Shown piece after piece: positions 45,940-54,785 of a stretch of 64,000 nt of DNA. Position numbers and translations under genes: made by a program. Under the pieces are notes generated by a model, which searched no databases, was not told the origin of the DNA, and saw only the letters and a program-made list of their open reading frames with translations. This DNA comes from Methylosarcina fibrata AML-C10 (GTDB lineage Bacteria > Pseudomonadota > Gammaproteobacteria > Methylococcales > Methylomonadaceae): contig NZ_KB889965.1 of NCBI RefSeq assembly GCF_000372865.1, positions 4,423,786 through 4,487,785 on the forward strand, written 5' to 3'. Numbering within the stretch: the first letter of the stretch is position 1; each line of letters starts with the position of its first letter.

Positions 45940-47033
45940 CAAAGCATGGCTTTAAAAACGGCGCCGGGGGGACTGAGGTCTTCAGGCTATTTCAAAGCAT
46001 GGGCAGGATTCTCTTGACCGCTTCGATCGGCGCCTGTTCCGGGCTGCCCGGAGCGAAGCTGGAGCGGATTTCGCTCCCGCCGGGCTTTTCGATCCGCCTG
46101 TATCAGAACGACGTGCCCGGTGCCCGGACGCTGGCGTTCGGAGACCAGGGCACGTTGTTCGTCGGTGCCTACGAAGAAGGGAAAATCTACGCCATTCCCG
46201 CAAGACGGGACGGTACAGGCAAGGTGCTGGTGATTGCCGAACAGTTGCAAAGCCCATACGGCATCGCCTTCAAGGACGGCGCTTTGTATGTGGCCGAACG
46301 CAGCCGCATCGTGCGCTTCGACGATATAGAAAATCGTCTGGACCACCCGCCGAAGCCCGCCGTCTTTTACGACCTCGGCCTCAAATACGCCCGCCAAGGC
46401 TTGCGCGTCCTCCATTTCGGACCCGACGGCAAGCTGTACGTATCGATCGGCGTGCCCGAGCTGGATCGCTACAGCGTCATTCTTCGCATTGACCTGGGCG
46501 GCAGCGCGGAAGTGTACGCGCACGGCATCCGCAATTCGGCCGGCTACGACTGGCATCCCGAAACGCACGAGCTGTGGTTCATCGATAACGGACGCGATCT
46601 CCTAGGCCGCGATGCGCCGCCGGGCATGCATTTCGGCTACCCCTATTGCCTTGCGGGAGAACTGGCCGATCCGGTGTCCGGCCTTGGAAGGCCCTGTTCC
46701 GGGTTCACGAGGCCCACCCAGCGGTTGGGTCCCGCCGCCCTGGGCATGCGGTTTTATACCGGCTGCCAGTTTCCGTCTGCGTACCGGAACCGTATTTTTA
46801 TCGCCGAGCACGGCTCCTGGAACCGCAGTCCCAAGCTGGGTTACCGAATCAGCATGGTGACGCTGAGCGGCAACGACGCCGTGCACTATGAACCGTTCGC
46901 GGAAGGCTGGCTGCAGGGAAGCACGGCATGGGGACGGCCGGTGGACGTCGCCGTTGCGCCGGACGGATCCTTGCTGGTCTCCGACGACAAGCAGGGCGCG
47001 GTTTACCGAATCAGCTATGACGACGGCCGCTGA
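45936..47033 (+). CDS. PQQ-dependent sugar dehydrogenase family (sorbosone dehydrogenase-like)
   Basis: 365 residues, predicted lipoprotein (LLTASIGACSG, Cys near 28). A six-blade beta-propeller of the glucose/sorbosone dehydrogenase family: ISLPPGFSIRLYQNDVPGAR, YGIAFKDGALYVAE, LHFGPDGKLYVSIG, AHGIRNSAGYDWHPETHELWFIDNG and IAEHGSWNRSPK with VDVAVAPDGSLLVSDD. It would oxidise aldoses in the periplasm using PQQ, a cofactor methanotrophs already make for methanol dehydrogenase; the substrate is not known. It overlaps the preceding small gene by 4 bases. Confidence 0.9.
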   Translation: MTKHGFKNGAGGTEVFRLFQSMGRILLTASIGACSGLPGAKLERISLPPGFSIRLYQNDVPGARTLAFGDQGTLFVGAYEEGKIYAIPARRDGTGKVLVIAEQLQSPYGIAFKDGALYVAERSRIVRFDDIENRLDHPPKPAVFYDLGLKYARQGLRVLHFGPDGKLYVSIGVPELDRYSVILRIDLGGSAEVYAHGIRNSAGYDWHPETHELWFIDNGRDLLGRDAPPGMHFGYPYCLAGELADPVSGLGRPCSGFTRPTQRLGPAALGMRFYTGCQFPSAYRNRIFIAEHGSWNRSPKLGYRISMVTLSGNDAVHYEPFAEGWLQGSTAWGRPVDVAVAPDGSLLVSDDKQGAVYRISYDDGR

Positions 47034-47328
47034 AACATTTTTTCCTTGATACCGCCGGCCGGACGGATTCGTTTGCCCGGCTGCAATCGGGAAAAAATCG
47101 GCTAATGTCCGCTTCGGCGCATCCTGCATTTATGTGCGCTATCGAACCGACTGTTCCGGCTTTTAGGCTTATTCTGTTACTCAAGATGCATCCCGGTAAA
47201 GAAAAGAACCGCAGAAAACGGCGGAAATTTTTTAGCGAAGGCATCTTCTTATCAACACTCCGGCGGCAGACCGTCGGACAAGATAAACGGGAAGAGCGAC
47301 GTGACGCTCGATAAACGACGAGGAGATT

Positions 47329-47409
47329 ATGATGGGTAGATACGTGCTTGCCTGGTTACTTGGTGTACCACTGTCCTTGCTGGTCATCATTTATCTGATC
47401 TTTCACTGA
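47329..47409 (+). CDS. 26-residue single-helix membrane protein
   Basis: Reads MMGRYVLAWLLGVPLSLLVI then IYLIFH. GAGGAG lies directly upstream, placed best for the second ATG (47332). Very small proteins of this form are found in proteobacterial stress clusters; function unknown. The 295 bases before it hold no other gene. Confidence 0.62.
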   Translation: MMGRYVLAWLLGVPLSLLVIIYLIFH

Positions 47410-47518
47410 TTTTGTGTTCATGATTTCGGACGTCTGGTATCGGCGCTCCGGATGGAACTAATCAACCATGCCGTAAAACGGCACTCACTGTAACTTTAAA
47501 TTGATAGAGGAGATTGTT

Positions 47519-47809
47519 ATGGAAACCACAAGAAAAGGCACTACAGGCGAAACTGTAGAACGCGTGAAAACCGGTGCGCACGATACGGTGGAAACCGTCA
47601 GAGCCGGTGCGCACGAAGCGGTGGAAAGAGTCGCCGAAGCCTCGACCAGAGCCGCGGAAGCGCTCAACGAGAAAACCGAACAACTTACCGAAGCTCAAGA
47701 GCGGCTGAGAGAACAGATACGCGAATACGTGCGCGAAAATCCTGTGACTTCATTAGGCATAGCCCTGGGCAGCGGTTTTATTCTGAGCCGTTTGATGAGC
47801 CATCGCTGA
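47519..47809 (+). CDS. DUF883 family protein (ElaB/YqjD-like), copy 1
   Basis: 96 residues from ATG 47519, preceded by GAGGAG. A long amphipathic Ala/Glu-rich helix (TVETVRAGAHEAVERVAEA) is followed by the family C-terminal membrane anchor: REYVRENPVTSLGIALGSGF and ILSRLMSHR. ElaB/YqjD proteins are inner-membrane, ribosome-associated proteins made in stationary phase and stress. A second copy is at 50515. Confidence 0.9.
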   Translation: METTRKGTTGETVERVKTGAHDTVETVRAGAHEAVERVAEASTRAAEALNEKTEQLTEAQERLREQIREYVRENPVTSLGIALGSGFILSRLMSHR

Positions 47810-48200
47810 ATCGGGCCCGAAGGTTGGGAACGGTTGTCCCGGAAAGAGAGAAAGCCCAGGTAAATTAGAAGGAATAGCGCTCGCGCGTTGCCGCCCGTCC
47901 GGTTGATGGAGCCTGTCTTGAATGAAAAGGCGGTTTTAACGCCGAATGGGCCGAACGTCAGAAATTTGCCGTCATGACGGCGATAAACAGGAAAATGCCC
48001 GCATCCTTTCCGGACGTCCAACAGTGACGGAACGTATTCGCGTTTTTTCCTCATCCTGATCCGTGTCTTCATGAAATCAGGCTCGCGGCCACGGCGGTTC
48101 TTGATCCAACTGACCAGAAATCATCCGGGCATGGCGGAAAACGCCGAGAGAGCTTATGGGCTTTGCAATTAATTGAAGTTTTTATTTAAGGAGTATCGTT
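47810..48200. other. Intergenic region, no gene seen
   Basis: About 390 bases between the DUF883 and BON genes. A minus-strand frame at 47695-48072 overlaps the DUF883 coding region and has no ribosome site or family resemblance, so it is not called. No clear terminator or repeat. Confidence 0.5.
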
Positions 48201-48593
48201 ATGCCTCAACGATTGTCATTACTAATCCTGGCCCTGGCTGCCGGATTGATGCTGGCGGCGGGGCCGGCCGGAGCCGCAGGCGGCACGGCGGGCAGTCCTG
48301 CGGAAAATACCGGACGCAACGTGCGCGACAAGGGCGATGCGACGCTAACTCCGTCAGATCAGGATCAAGACGAGAGCGATGTAAAAATCACGGCAGCCAT
48401 CCGCAAAGCGGTTACCGACGACGATTCCTTGTCGGTCAATGCGCACAACATAAAGATCATCACCCGTAACGGCCTGGTCACGTTGCGCGGACCGGTCGAC
48501 AGCGCAAAGGAAAAAGCCGCTGTGCAAGCCATTGCTCAGAAAACGTCGGGCGTCACTCGGGTGGATAATCAACTCGAAGTCGCGACGCCCTAA
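48201..48593 (+). CDS. Periplasmic BON-domain protein
   Basis: 130 residues with a cleavable signal (LSLLILALAAGLMLAAGPAG AA-type, cut near residue 25) and a BON domain from about 55: DVKITAAIRKAVTDDDSLSV, NIKIITRNGLVTLRGPVDS, AIAQKTSGVTRVDNQLEV. AAGGAG before the ATG. Likely exported envelope-stress protein. The next gene starts 17 bases later with its own ribosome site, so they are probably co-transcribed. Confidence 0.9.
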   Translation: MPQRLSLLILALAAGLMLAAGPAGAAGGTAGSPAENTGRNVRDKGDATLTPSDQDQDESDVKITAAIRKAVTDDDSLSVNAHNIKIITRNGLVTLRGPVDSAKEKAAVQAIAQKTSGVTRVDNQLEVATP

Positions 48594-48610
48594 GCGCTTA
48601 GGAGAATCTC

Positions 48611-49171
48611 ATGAATAAAGCAGTTTTTTGTATTGCTCGAACCAACGAGCAGGTGGAACGAATCGTCAGCGAATTGAAAGCGGCCGGTTTTTCCAACACC
48701 GATATTTCGGTGTTGCTGCCGGACAAATCCGGTACGCATGAATTTGGTCATGAAAAACACACCAAATCCCCCGAAGGCACCGCAGTCGGCGGCACGATCG
48801 GCATCGGCACGGGCGCGATCCTGGGCTGGCTGGCCGGCATCGGCACCCTGGCCATTCCGGGCCTGGGACCGTTTATTGCCGCAGGACCGATCATGGGCGC
48901 ACTGAGCGGGGCCGCCGTGGGCGCGGCGACCGGCGGGGTAGCCGGAGCCTTGATCGGACTCGGCATTCCGGAGTATGAGGCCAAACGCTACGAAGGCAGA
49001 ATTCAAGGCGGCAATGCCCTGGTGTCCGTCCATACCACGAGCTCCGAAGCCCGCTCCAAAGTGGAAGATATTTTCGAGAGAGCGAACGCAGAGGACATCT
49101 CGTCGGCCGATGAAGCCGAACCCAAGCATCCCGCCTCGCCTTCGAGCACGGTGGAACCGCGACATTACTGA
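48611..49171 (+). CDS. General-stress-type protein with glycine-rich hydrophobic core
   Basis: 186 residues. The N-terminal 45 residues form an ACT-like or YflT-like fold (VFCIARTNEQVERIVSELKAAGF, DISVLLPD). A long Gly/Ala-rich hydrophobic stretch (about 58-115: GTAVGGTIGIGTGAILGWLA, GALSGAAVGAATGGVAGALIG) resembles glycine-zipper segments. The C-terminal part repeats the ferredoxin-like half (GRIQGGNALVSVHTTSSEA). Similar proteins are annotated as general stress or low-temperature-induced proteins; the function is unknown. TTAGGAG precedes the start. Confidence 0.72.
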   Translation: MNKAVFCIARTNEQVERIVSELKAAGFSNTDISVLLPDKSGTHEFGHEKHTKSPEGTAVGGTIGIGTGAILGWLAGIGTLAIPGLGPFIAAGPIMGALSGAAVGAATGGVAGALIGLGIPEYEAKRYEGRIQGGNALVSVHTTSSEARSKVEDIFERANAEDISSADEAEPKHPASPSSTVEPRHY

Positions 49172-49208
49172 CTTCTTGTTTGATTTAAAGATTTTTTAGG
49201 AGGAGTTT

Positions 49209-49643
49209 ATGCACCACCTTGACAAAGTTGAGAAATTACTCAAAAACGAATTGGCGGCGGCCGAGACCTATCATCAGGCATTGGAAAAGTTCGAAGAAGA
49301 GGGACAACGCAACGAAGTGTCCTATCTGGAACCCATTTATGAGGAACACACTCAGGCCGTCTCCGAATTACAGGAAAAAATTCAGCAGATGGGCGGCTCG
49401 CCCACCACCGACTCCGGCCTGTGGGGCTCGTGGTCCGAAACGGTCATGAGCGGCGCCGGAATGATAGGCAAGGATGCCATGCTGAACGCCCTGCTGGCCG
49501 GAGAAAAAAGCGGCCTGGACGATTATGAGGAAGCGATGCAGGACACCGACATTCCTTCCGACGTCAGTTCGCTGATTCAGACGAAATTCGTGAATTGTCA
49601 GCAAGAGAATATCCGCGTACTCAACCGGCTGCTCCAGAGCTAG
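49209..49643 (+). CDS. DUF2383/PA2169-type four-helix-bundle protein
   Basis: 144 residues, ferritin-like without a signal. Helices carry KLLKNELAAAETYHQALEKF, EPIYEEHTQAVSELQEKI, GKDAMLNALLAGEKSGLDDY and QTKFVNCQQENIRVLNRLL; Glu and His at ferritin-like positions (E in NELAAAETYH, EEH) suggest a possible di-metal site. Family role is unknown. TAGGAGGAG before ATG is a very strong ribosome site, indicating high expression with its neighbours. Confidence 0.78.
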   Translation: MHHLDKVEKLLKNELAAAETYHQALEKFEEEGQRNEVSYLEPIYEEHTQAVSELQEKIQQMGGSPTTDSGLWGSWSETVMSGAGMIGKDAMLNALLAGEKSGLDDYEEAMQDTDIPSDVSSLIQTKFVNCQQENIRVLNRLLQS

Positions 49644-49855
49644 ATTGGGACAAGGATGCGCACGGCTACCGGAGGCGAGCGTGGACAATGCATCGTATTG
49701 TCCACGCGTTTCCTGGGTATCGCTCAAACCACGATGCCAGGACATGCTGAAAGGCGAATGCACACACCGTGATTTCCGGTCGGTCTTGCCGCCGTGCTTT
49801 TAACGGAAATGCAGGGGTATTTTTTTGACAACTTAGCCATCGGATGAGGGTGAAT

Positions 49856-50410
49856 ATGAAAATTGTGAATCGATTGCAAAGAAAATTGTGGTGGCCCATC
49901 GTATTCGGCGCCAGTCTGATCACTTTGATTCAGCCGGCCATGGCTGAAGAAAGATACCCCGGAGAAACGAGTCGCACCATGGAAAGAGGCGGGCCGATCA
50001 CCAAGGTTCCTACCTATGGCCAGCGTAAAAGTAAAGAGCCGGAAGGTAACGTTCAGGAAAACCCTAGTAATACGGTGAACGGCGTTTCTAAGGGTACTGG
50101 CTCGGTCGCCGGCGGTCTGGAACGAGGTCCGGAAAATACCGGCCCGGTTGCCGGCGGTTTGGAGCGCGGTTCGGAACGTAGCGGCGATATGGAGGGAGGC
50201 GATCCCGGCGATACCGGAGCGGTACCTTCGGCGCCTACTTTTCAGCAAGCGGACAAGAATGGCGATCACTATGTCAGCCGGGACGAATTGCGGGACTATC
50301 CTGTTCTGCTCAAACGCTTCGACGAAGTGGATGCCGGCAAGGACGGCAAACTGGAAGAGCACGAATACGGAAATCTGGTGATGGAAAAAAGCCGCGAAAA
50401 AGGCCGGTAG
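49856..50410 (+). CDS. Exported EF-hand protein
   Basis: 184 residues from ATG 49856. Signal peptide (LWWPIVFGASLITLIQPAMA, cut before EERYPG). The middle is a low-complexity Gly/Pro region with a 14-residue near-repeat (GSVAGGLERGPENT, GPVAGGLERGSERS). The C-terminus holds two EF-hand-like loops: ADKNGDHYVSRDEL and DAGKDGKLEEHEYG, both with calcium-ligand spacing. A periplasmic calcium-binding protein is likely. The GTG at 49844 is an alternative but lacks a ribosome site. Confidence 0.83.
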   Translation: MKIVNRLQRKLWWPIVFGASLITLIQPAMAEERYPGETSRTMERGGPITKVPTYGQRKSKEPEGNVQENPSNTVNGVSKGTGSVAGGLERGPENTGPVAGGLERGSERSGDMEGGDPGDTGAVPSAPTFQQADKNGDHYVSRDELRDYPVLLKRFDEVDAGKDGKLEEHEYGNLVMEKSREKGR

Positions 50411-50514
50411 CTGCCCCTTGCAAGCCTCCGACAGGCGGAAACGAAGGTTTCGTCAGAAGCCTGACCTTTAAAATACCGCAACAACTCGAAAACAATCTTA
50501 ACCGAGGTAACATC

Positions 50515-50802
50515 ATGGAAACAATAGACACTTTATCGAACGCGGCAGAGGAGGCCGCCGAAAAAATCGCCGGGGCGACCAGTCAGGTTGCGGAAACCCT
50601 GAGCGAAAAAAGTGAAGAAATAGCCGAAGCGGTCAGCGAAAAAGGCAGACAACTGATGGCGATGGAAGATCAATTTCTGAAAAATTGCCGGGCCTACGTT
50701 CAGGAAAATCCGATGGCCGCCTTAGGCATCGCTCTGGCTACGGGTTTCGTCCTGAACCAGATTCTGTCCGTCGGCGAGCAGCGCGGGCACCGGAGAGCCT
50801 AA
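50515..50802 (+). CDS. DUF883 family protein (YqjD-like), copy 2
   Basis: 95 residues, same plan as the protein at 47519: a Glu/Ala-rich helix (NAAEEAAEKIAGATSQVAET) then CRAYVQENPMAALGIALATG and FVLNQIL. The next gene begins directly after the stop codon and encodes a YqjE-like protein, as in the enterobacterial yqjD-yqjE-yqjK cluster. Ribosome-associated inner-membrane protein by homology. Confidence 0.9.
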   Translation: METIDTLSNAAEEAAEKIAGATSQVAETLSEKSEEIAEAVSEKGRQLMAMEDQFLKNCRAYVQENPMAALGIALATGFVLNQILSVGEQRGHRRA

Positions 50803-51225
50803 ATGGCCATCCGTTCGACAGAGGAAAGCGCATTCCGGATTTCCAGCGCTTCCGTCCGTCCCGAAAAACACGCCGACTTGCTGGAAGACATCCGGCTGCT
50901 GTGGCTCGACCTGCGCGGACTGACGCACGATCACGTCAAGCTGGCCACCCTGGAAGCCAGGCGGGCAGGCAACAGTCTGGCCAGCATGGTGGCCGCGGGA
51001 GTGGTCATGGCGGTGCTGCTGATCGGCGTCTGGATCGGACTGATGACTGCCGCGGTGCTGGCGTTGATTCAGAGCAATACGGTAGGCCCTATCGAAGCGG
51101 TCCTGCTCATGGCCGGCGCGAATCTGGTGGGGGCTCTGGTGTTGTTTTGGTTCATTCGGCGCAAGAGCCGGTATCTGTTATTCCCTGAAACGGTGCACAG
51201 CCTCAGGAGCAAGGGGGAATCATGA
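50803..51225 (+). CDS. YqjE/phage-holin-like family membrane protein
   Basis: 140 residues, starting immediately after the YqjD-like stop. Two predicted helices (SMVAAGVVMAVLLIGVWIGL and AVLLMAGANLVGALVLFWFI) after a soluble N-terminus (LLEDIRLLWLDLRGLTHDHV). The layout matches the putative Actinobacterial Holin-X/DUF1469 family that includes YqjE. Function unknown; overlaps the next gene by 4 bases. Confidence 0.8.
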   Translation: MAIRSTEESAFRISSASVRPEKHADLLEDIRLLWLDLRGLTHDHVKLATLEARRAGNSLASMVAAGVVMAVLLIGVWIGLMTAAVLALIQSNTVGPIEAVLLMAGANLVGALVLFWFIRRKSRYLLFPETVHSLRSKGES

Positions 51226-51692
51226 ATTTGGGCAAGAACAACCATCGCAGAGAGAACTTCAGGGATTTGCCTGCCGAGATACGGGAGACCGAATTGCAGC
51301 TTCTCGATCGGCAGCACCAGGTGCACGTCCATACCCATACCCTGGTCAGGAATCTCAAGAAGGAACTGGCTTCTCCGGCCGCTTTGCTGTTGGCCGGCGA
51401 GCTGGGTTTTATCCTGGGCGAGTTGACCAGGAGTCCGCCCAAGAAACAAGAGAAAAAACCGCCGGTTTCTGAAGGAAGAAATACGGTCAGAAAAGGCTCG
51501 GGCAGTCCGTCGTACGCCGCGGTCATAACGCCTCTAAGAAAATTTTTGGGAGTGCCGGATTTGACTACGTCTCTTTTTCAGGCGCTGCCGTTGGCGTTGA
51601 TATGGCTTATGGACACCTTCCATCCGGAGCATGCGCTCAAAAAAAGGTCCGCCGCCGATCCTTCGGTCAAAGCCGAAAAAGCTCCCCATTAA
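51222..51692 (+). CDS. YqjK-position hypothetical protein
   Basis: 156 residues; start overlaps the YqjE-like stop (ATGA). A helical, histidine-containing N-terminus (LQLLDRQHQVHVHTHTLVRN) is followed by LASPAALLLAGELGFILGEL, a weak membrane segment, and a second hydrophobic patch near TSLFQALPLALIWLMDTF. Similarity to YqjK is limited to position and general form. Probably a third component of the YqjD-YqjE membrane group. Confidence 0.65.
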   Translation: MNLGKNNHRRENFRDLPAEIRETELQLLDRQHQVHVHTHTLVRNLKKELASPAALLLAGELGFILGELTRSPPKKQEKKPPVSEGRNTVRKGSGSPSYAAVITPLRKFLGVPDLTTSLFQALPLALIWLMDTFHPEHALKKRSAADPSVKAEKAPH

Positions 51693-52057
51693 ATCATCAA
51701 GCCGGTTCGAAAGTCATGCATTGTCTGTTCCCTGGCGCGGTTTTGCTTGGGCTTTTTTTGCTGAAAGGTTAGCCAGAATATAAGAAAAAATGCATGGTAG
51801 GGTGGATAAGCGAAGCGCATCCACCGCACGCCTACGGGACTTGGGCTTTTTTTTGCGGAAAGGCTGGCTAAAACAGGGAGTAAAAATAAGCATAAAAAAA
51901 CCTCGGTATTTAAAATACAAATTCAACCGAGGCATTCACGCTGAGGATAAGACGTGAATAAGTAGGAGGTTCCCCCTAGTAATTCGATAATCCGCCGTCG
52001 CAGGGCCTTCGCCTGAATCGGCATTCGGCCTTGCGCCGGCACAACCATAACAAAAAT
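51693..52057. other. Intergenic region with hairpin repeat and direct repeats
   Basis: 365 bases without a gene. A hairpin GGTGGAT-N11-ATCCACC is at 51801-51825, inside GGTAGGG..., a type of dispersed proteobacterial repeat. It is flanked by two similar 28-base segments: 51747-51774 and 51841-51869, both beginning TTGGGCTTTTTTT. Confidence 0.65.
51894..51932 (-). terminator. Intrinsic terminator for the SmbP gene
   Basis: On the minus strand CCTCGGT, 18 bases, ACCGAGG, then seven T. It lies about 125 bases after the SmbP stop codon. Confidence 0.75.
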
Positions 52058-52393
52058 CTACTGAACGGCTCGAAGATGTTCCACCGCCGCTTCGGCGGCT
52101 TTTTTGGCCAGAGCGCCCTCGTTCCTGTTGGCGTGTTCGATGGCTTTGTCGAGGTTGTCCAGTCCGGCATCGAGATGTTTGTCGGCCGTTCCGGCATGAG
52201 CCCGGGATTCTTCGGCATGCATCGCGATGGCTTTCGCGTCTGTTGACTTGGCGGCCAGCTCGGCCTGTTTGACGGCTTCCTGCAGATGATTTTCTTCCGT
52301 CGGGCTGGCCAACGCAGTCGCACTGAAAACGGCGGCCGACAGCAGAGCGGCCGATTTGATGTTCATACAGACGTTTTTCCCGTAGTTTTTCAT
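52058..52393 (-). CDS. Small metal-binding protein SmbP-like
   Basis: About 111 residues from ATG 52393 (or 102 from ATG 52366). Signal peptide (SAALLSAAVFSATALAS) then a helical mature part rich in His, Glu and Ala with heptad-like repeats: HLQEAVKQAELAAKSTDAKA, MHAEESRAHAGTADKHLDAG, LDNLDKAIEHANRNEGALA, AVEHLRAVQ. This matches the SmbP family first known from Nitrosomonas, a periplasmic copper-binding four-helix protein. Which ATG is used is uncertain. It belongs with the other metal-handling genes nearby. Confidence 0.85.
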   Translation of the reverse strand: MKNYGKNVCMNIKSAALLSAAVFSATALASPTEENHLQEAVKQAELAAKSTDAKAIAMHAEESRAHAGTADKHLDAGLDNLDKAIEHANRNEGALAKKAAEAAVEHLRAVQ

Positions 52394-52458
52394 TTCAAGA
52401 AGACTCCCGCTCAATAAAAACATACTGCGCTGCACGGCAGCGCAGCATGAGAAAATAA

Positions 52459-52962
52459 TTAATGGCGAGTGGTTCCTTTCGTGCTCGACGTTCCGCCCAT
52501 CGTTCCCGTGGTACTTCCTACGGTACCGGTGCCCGTCGTACCCGATGGGCTTGAGTAAGGCTGGGTTCCGTAAAAGGAATGGACTTCTCTCGCCCAGGTT
52601 TCGTCCGCCATGTCCGGCCAGCGATCCGGGTCGAAGCCGGGCGCCATTTCCAGGCGTTCCTTATCCACATCCAACATGAAACGTTTGTTTTTCGTATCCA
52701 GTTTCAAGGCATTCCAGGGTACCGCAAACAGTTTTTCGCCCAGCGTCAGAATCCCGCCGAAAGACAATACCGCGTAGGCTATGTTGCCCGATTCCATGTC
52801 CAGCATGATTTCCTTGACGTCGCCCAGATCTTCTTCCTTGCTGTTGTAGACGTCGTTGCCCAGCAGCGTGTCGGCGCCCATCAGGCGGGGACCGGGACCT
52901 TCTCCTTCCTGATCGTATCTGCCTTTATAGATGCCATAGGTATCGCGTTCTATATAACTCAT
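52459..52962 (-). CDS. PRC-barrel domain protein
   Basis: 167 residues from the ATG at 52962, which has GAGGAG six bases upstream; the ATG at 52968 is too close to it. A PRC-barrel fold is seen in GADTLLGNDVYNSKEEDLGD, VKEIMLDMESGNIAYAVLSF, GEKLFAVPWNALKLDTKNK. The C-terminus is a Thr/Gly/Ser-rich repeat tail (TTGTGTVGSTTGTMGGTSS). PRC-barrel proteins bind RNA or proteins in several settings; the role here is unknown, probably stress-related. Confidence 0.88.
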   Translation of the reverse strand: MSYIERDTYGIYKGRYDQEGEGPGPRLMGADTLLGNDVYNSKEEDLGDVKEIMLDMESGNIAYAVLSFGGILTLGEKLFAVPWNALKLDTKNKRFMLDVDKERLEMAPGFDPDRWPDMADETWAREVHSFYGTQPYSSPSGTTGTGTVGSTTGTMGGTSSTKGTTRH

Positions 52963-53289
52963 GTTCATCTCCTCGCTTCGATAAAGATTTTCGCTATCAC
53001 TGGAGCAATGCTCCAGTACCGTAGGGTAAAGAATACCCGGAAGAAAGCTAAGAATCGGTTCGGTGCCGCACATAGAAATCCGAACCGGATAAAAAATCTC
53101 CGGCTTGAACGGATCGCCTTGTATGTGCGTCAGCGAACCGACACGACGGCCGTTTTTCCTTAATATTTTCGCCATCTATTCATATAGATCAACGAAATAC
53201 GGTTTGAGCAACTGTTCGGCGATCGCTGAATTCGTTATTTCCCGAATAGATGCTTGTCAGTCTTCAACTGATTTTTGGAGAATATGGTT

Positions 53290-54198
53290 ATGAGCAATTT
53301 ACCTTTTGAAGAAACCCGTATCAGGGGTGCCGGCCGCCTGTCGCCTCAGAAGCCGCGCCGGATGCGGTGGATCATGCACGTATCCTGGACCTCGGTGTTT
53401 GCCGGCGTGGCGGTTGCCCTGGGCGTGCAAGTGTTGTTGAGCATGTTGGGCACCGGCATCGGCATGAGCACGATCGATCCTTTGCACGTGCGGGGCACTC
53501 CGAGCGCGACCGCATTCAGCGTCGGCGCCGGTTTGTGGTGGGTTGTTTCCAGCTTTATTTCGCTGGTCGCCGGAGGATGGGTAGCGGCCCAGTTCTCGGG
53601 TTACTTGCGTCATCTTGACGGCCTCTTGCACGGTTTGCTGGTCTGGGCGGTCACCACGTTAATCACGATTTATTTATTGGGCAGCGCGATCAGCACGGTA
53701 GTGAGCGGCGCCGGCAACGTGTTGAGCGCAGGCGCGCGGGGCGTGGCGGAGTCTGCATCCTCGGTCGTCTCCTGGGACAATATCAAACAGGACGCCATGT
53801 CGCTGCTTTATCCGGGATCCCAGCGGGGAATCGATCGAACCACCGGTATGCCTGCTCGGCCGATCCTGATGGATCCCGAGTTCAATATGGCCCTGGAGCG
53901 TTTTCTGACCGCGGACGACGCGACGGTCAAGGAAAACAATCGTACCGCATTGATTAATTTACTGACGGCCAGGACCGGCTTGAGTGTCGACGACGCGACG
54001 AATCGGGTAAACAGTTGGGAAAGGACTTACGAGCAAGCCGAACAAAGGGCCCGGGAAGCAGCCGACAACACGGCCAAGGCGATATCCTGGGCAGCCCTGT
54101 GGGGCTTTCTCACGATCTTGCTGAGCGCCGTCGCCGGAGCGGTGGGCGGCATCGTCGGGACGCCGATCCCCGAAGTGAGCGTTCGCGAGCAGCCTTAA
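53290..54198 (+). CDS. Hypothetical multi-pass membrane protein
   Basis: 302 residues from ATG 53290, nine bases after GGAG. Four or five helices: WTSVFAGVAVALGVQVLLSM, GLWWVVSSFISLVAGGWVAA, GLLVWAVTTLITIYLLGSAI, and AISWAALWGFLTILLSAVAG near the end. A soluble loop (about 165-255) contains LTARTGLSVDDATNRVNSWE. Proteins of this plan are found next to BON and DUF883 proteins in Proteobacteria, as uncharacterised YrzE/PhnA-like membrane proteins. Function unknown. Confidence 0.78.
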   Translation: MSNLPFEETRIRGAGRLSPQKPRRMRWIMHVSWTSVFAGVAVALGVQVLLSMLGTGIGMSTIDPLHVRGTPSATAFSVGAGLWWVVSSFISLVAGGWVAAQFSGYLRHLDGLLHGLLVWAVTTLITIYLLGSAISTVVSGAGNVLSAGARGVAESASSVVSWDNIKQDAMSLLYPGSQRGIDRTTGMPARPILMDPEFNMALERFLTADDATVKENNRTALINLLTARTGLSVDDATNRVNSWERTYEQAEQRAREAADNTAKAISWAALWGFLTILLSAVAGAVGGIVGTPIPEVSVREQP

Positions 54199-54254
54199 TC
54201 CGGCGGCCAGCCGCCGCACGAGCGGCTTTCATCGTTAGTATGGGAGGTAACGTC

Positions 54255-54785
54255 ATGAGTCGGAAACAACAACATTTCGCCGCAATCGGCGGTAACGAAC
54301 AGGATGCGATCGAACTGCTTACCCAAGACCACAACAGGGTAAAAGATTTGTTCGAGAAATTCGAAATGCTCCAGACGGAGGAGGGTGCCGAAAGCGACAA
54401 ACTGGATCTTGCACAGCAGATATGCACGGAGTTGACGATTCATACGAAGCTCGAAGAGGAAATATTCTATCCGGTCGCCATCGAAGAGATCGGCCAACTG
54501 GACATCATGGATGAAGCCGCCGTCGAACATGCCGCGGCCAGGGAAATGGTCGAGCAACTGGCGGCCATGGCGCCGGAGGACGAGTGTTTCGACGCCAAGG
54601 TCAAGGTGCTGCAGGACATGGTGGAGCAGCATATCGCCGAACAGGAGGGAAAGATGTTTCCCAGGTTGCAAAAAAACAGAATGGATCTGGCTGCCCTCGG
54701 TGAACGGATGAGCCGGCGCAGGCGGGAGCTTCATTTCATATGGACATGGGCATGCTGGGCACCCCGATGGACAGGCCGCGGGTAG
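54255..54785 (+). CDS. Hemerythrin HHE-domain protein, C-terminus possibly frameshifted
   Basis: 176 residues from ATG 54255 with GGGAGG upstream. The four-helix oxygen- or iron-binding bundle has LLTQDHNRVKDLFEKFE, IHTKLEEEIFYPVA, VEHAAAREMVEQL and VEQHIAEQEGKMFPRL, covering the expected His and Glu ligands. The last 14 residues in frame are odd (WTWACWAPRWTGRG). In the +1 frame the DNA reads MDMGMLGTPMDRPRVE and continues to 54817, a more natural tail. A one-base change near 54735 may have altered the end. Confidence 0.88.
   Translation: MSRKQQHFAAIGGNEQDAIELLTQDHNRVKDLFEKFEMLQTEEGAESDKLDLAQQICTELTIHTKLEEEIFYPVAIEEIGQLDIMDEAAVEHAAAREMVEQLAAMAPEDECFDAKVKVLQDMVEQHIAEQEGKMFPRLQKNRMDLAALGERMSRRRRELHFIWTWACWAPRWTGRG

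Noticed and set aside
47695-48072. Minus-strand frame of 125 codons
   Set aside because: Overlaps the DUF883 gene, no ribosome site and no recognisable family.
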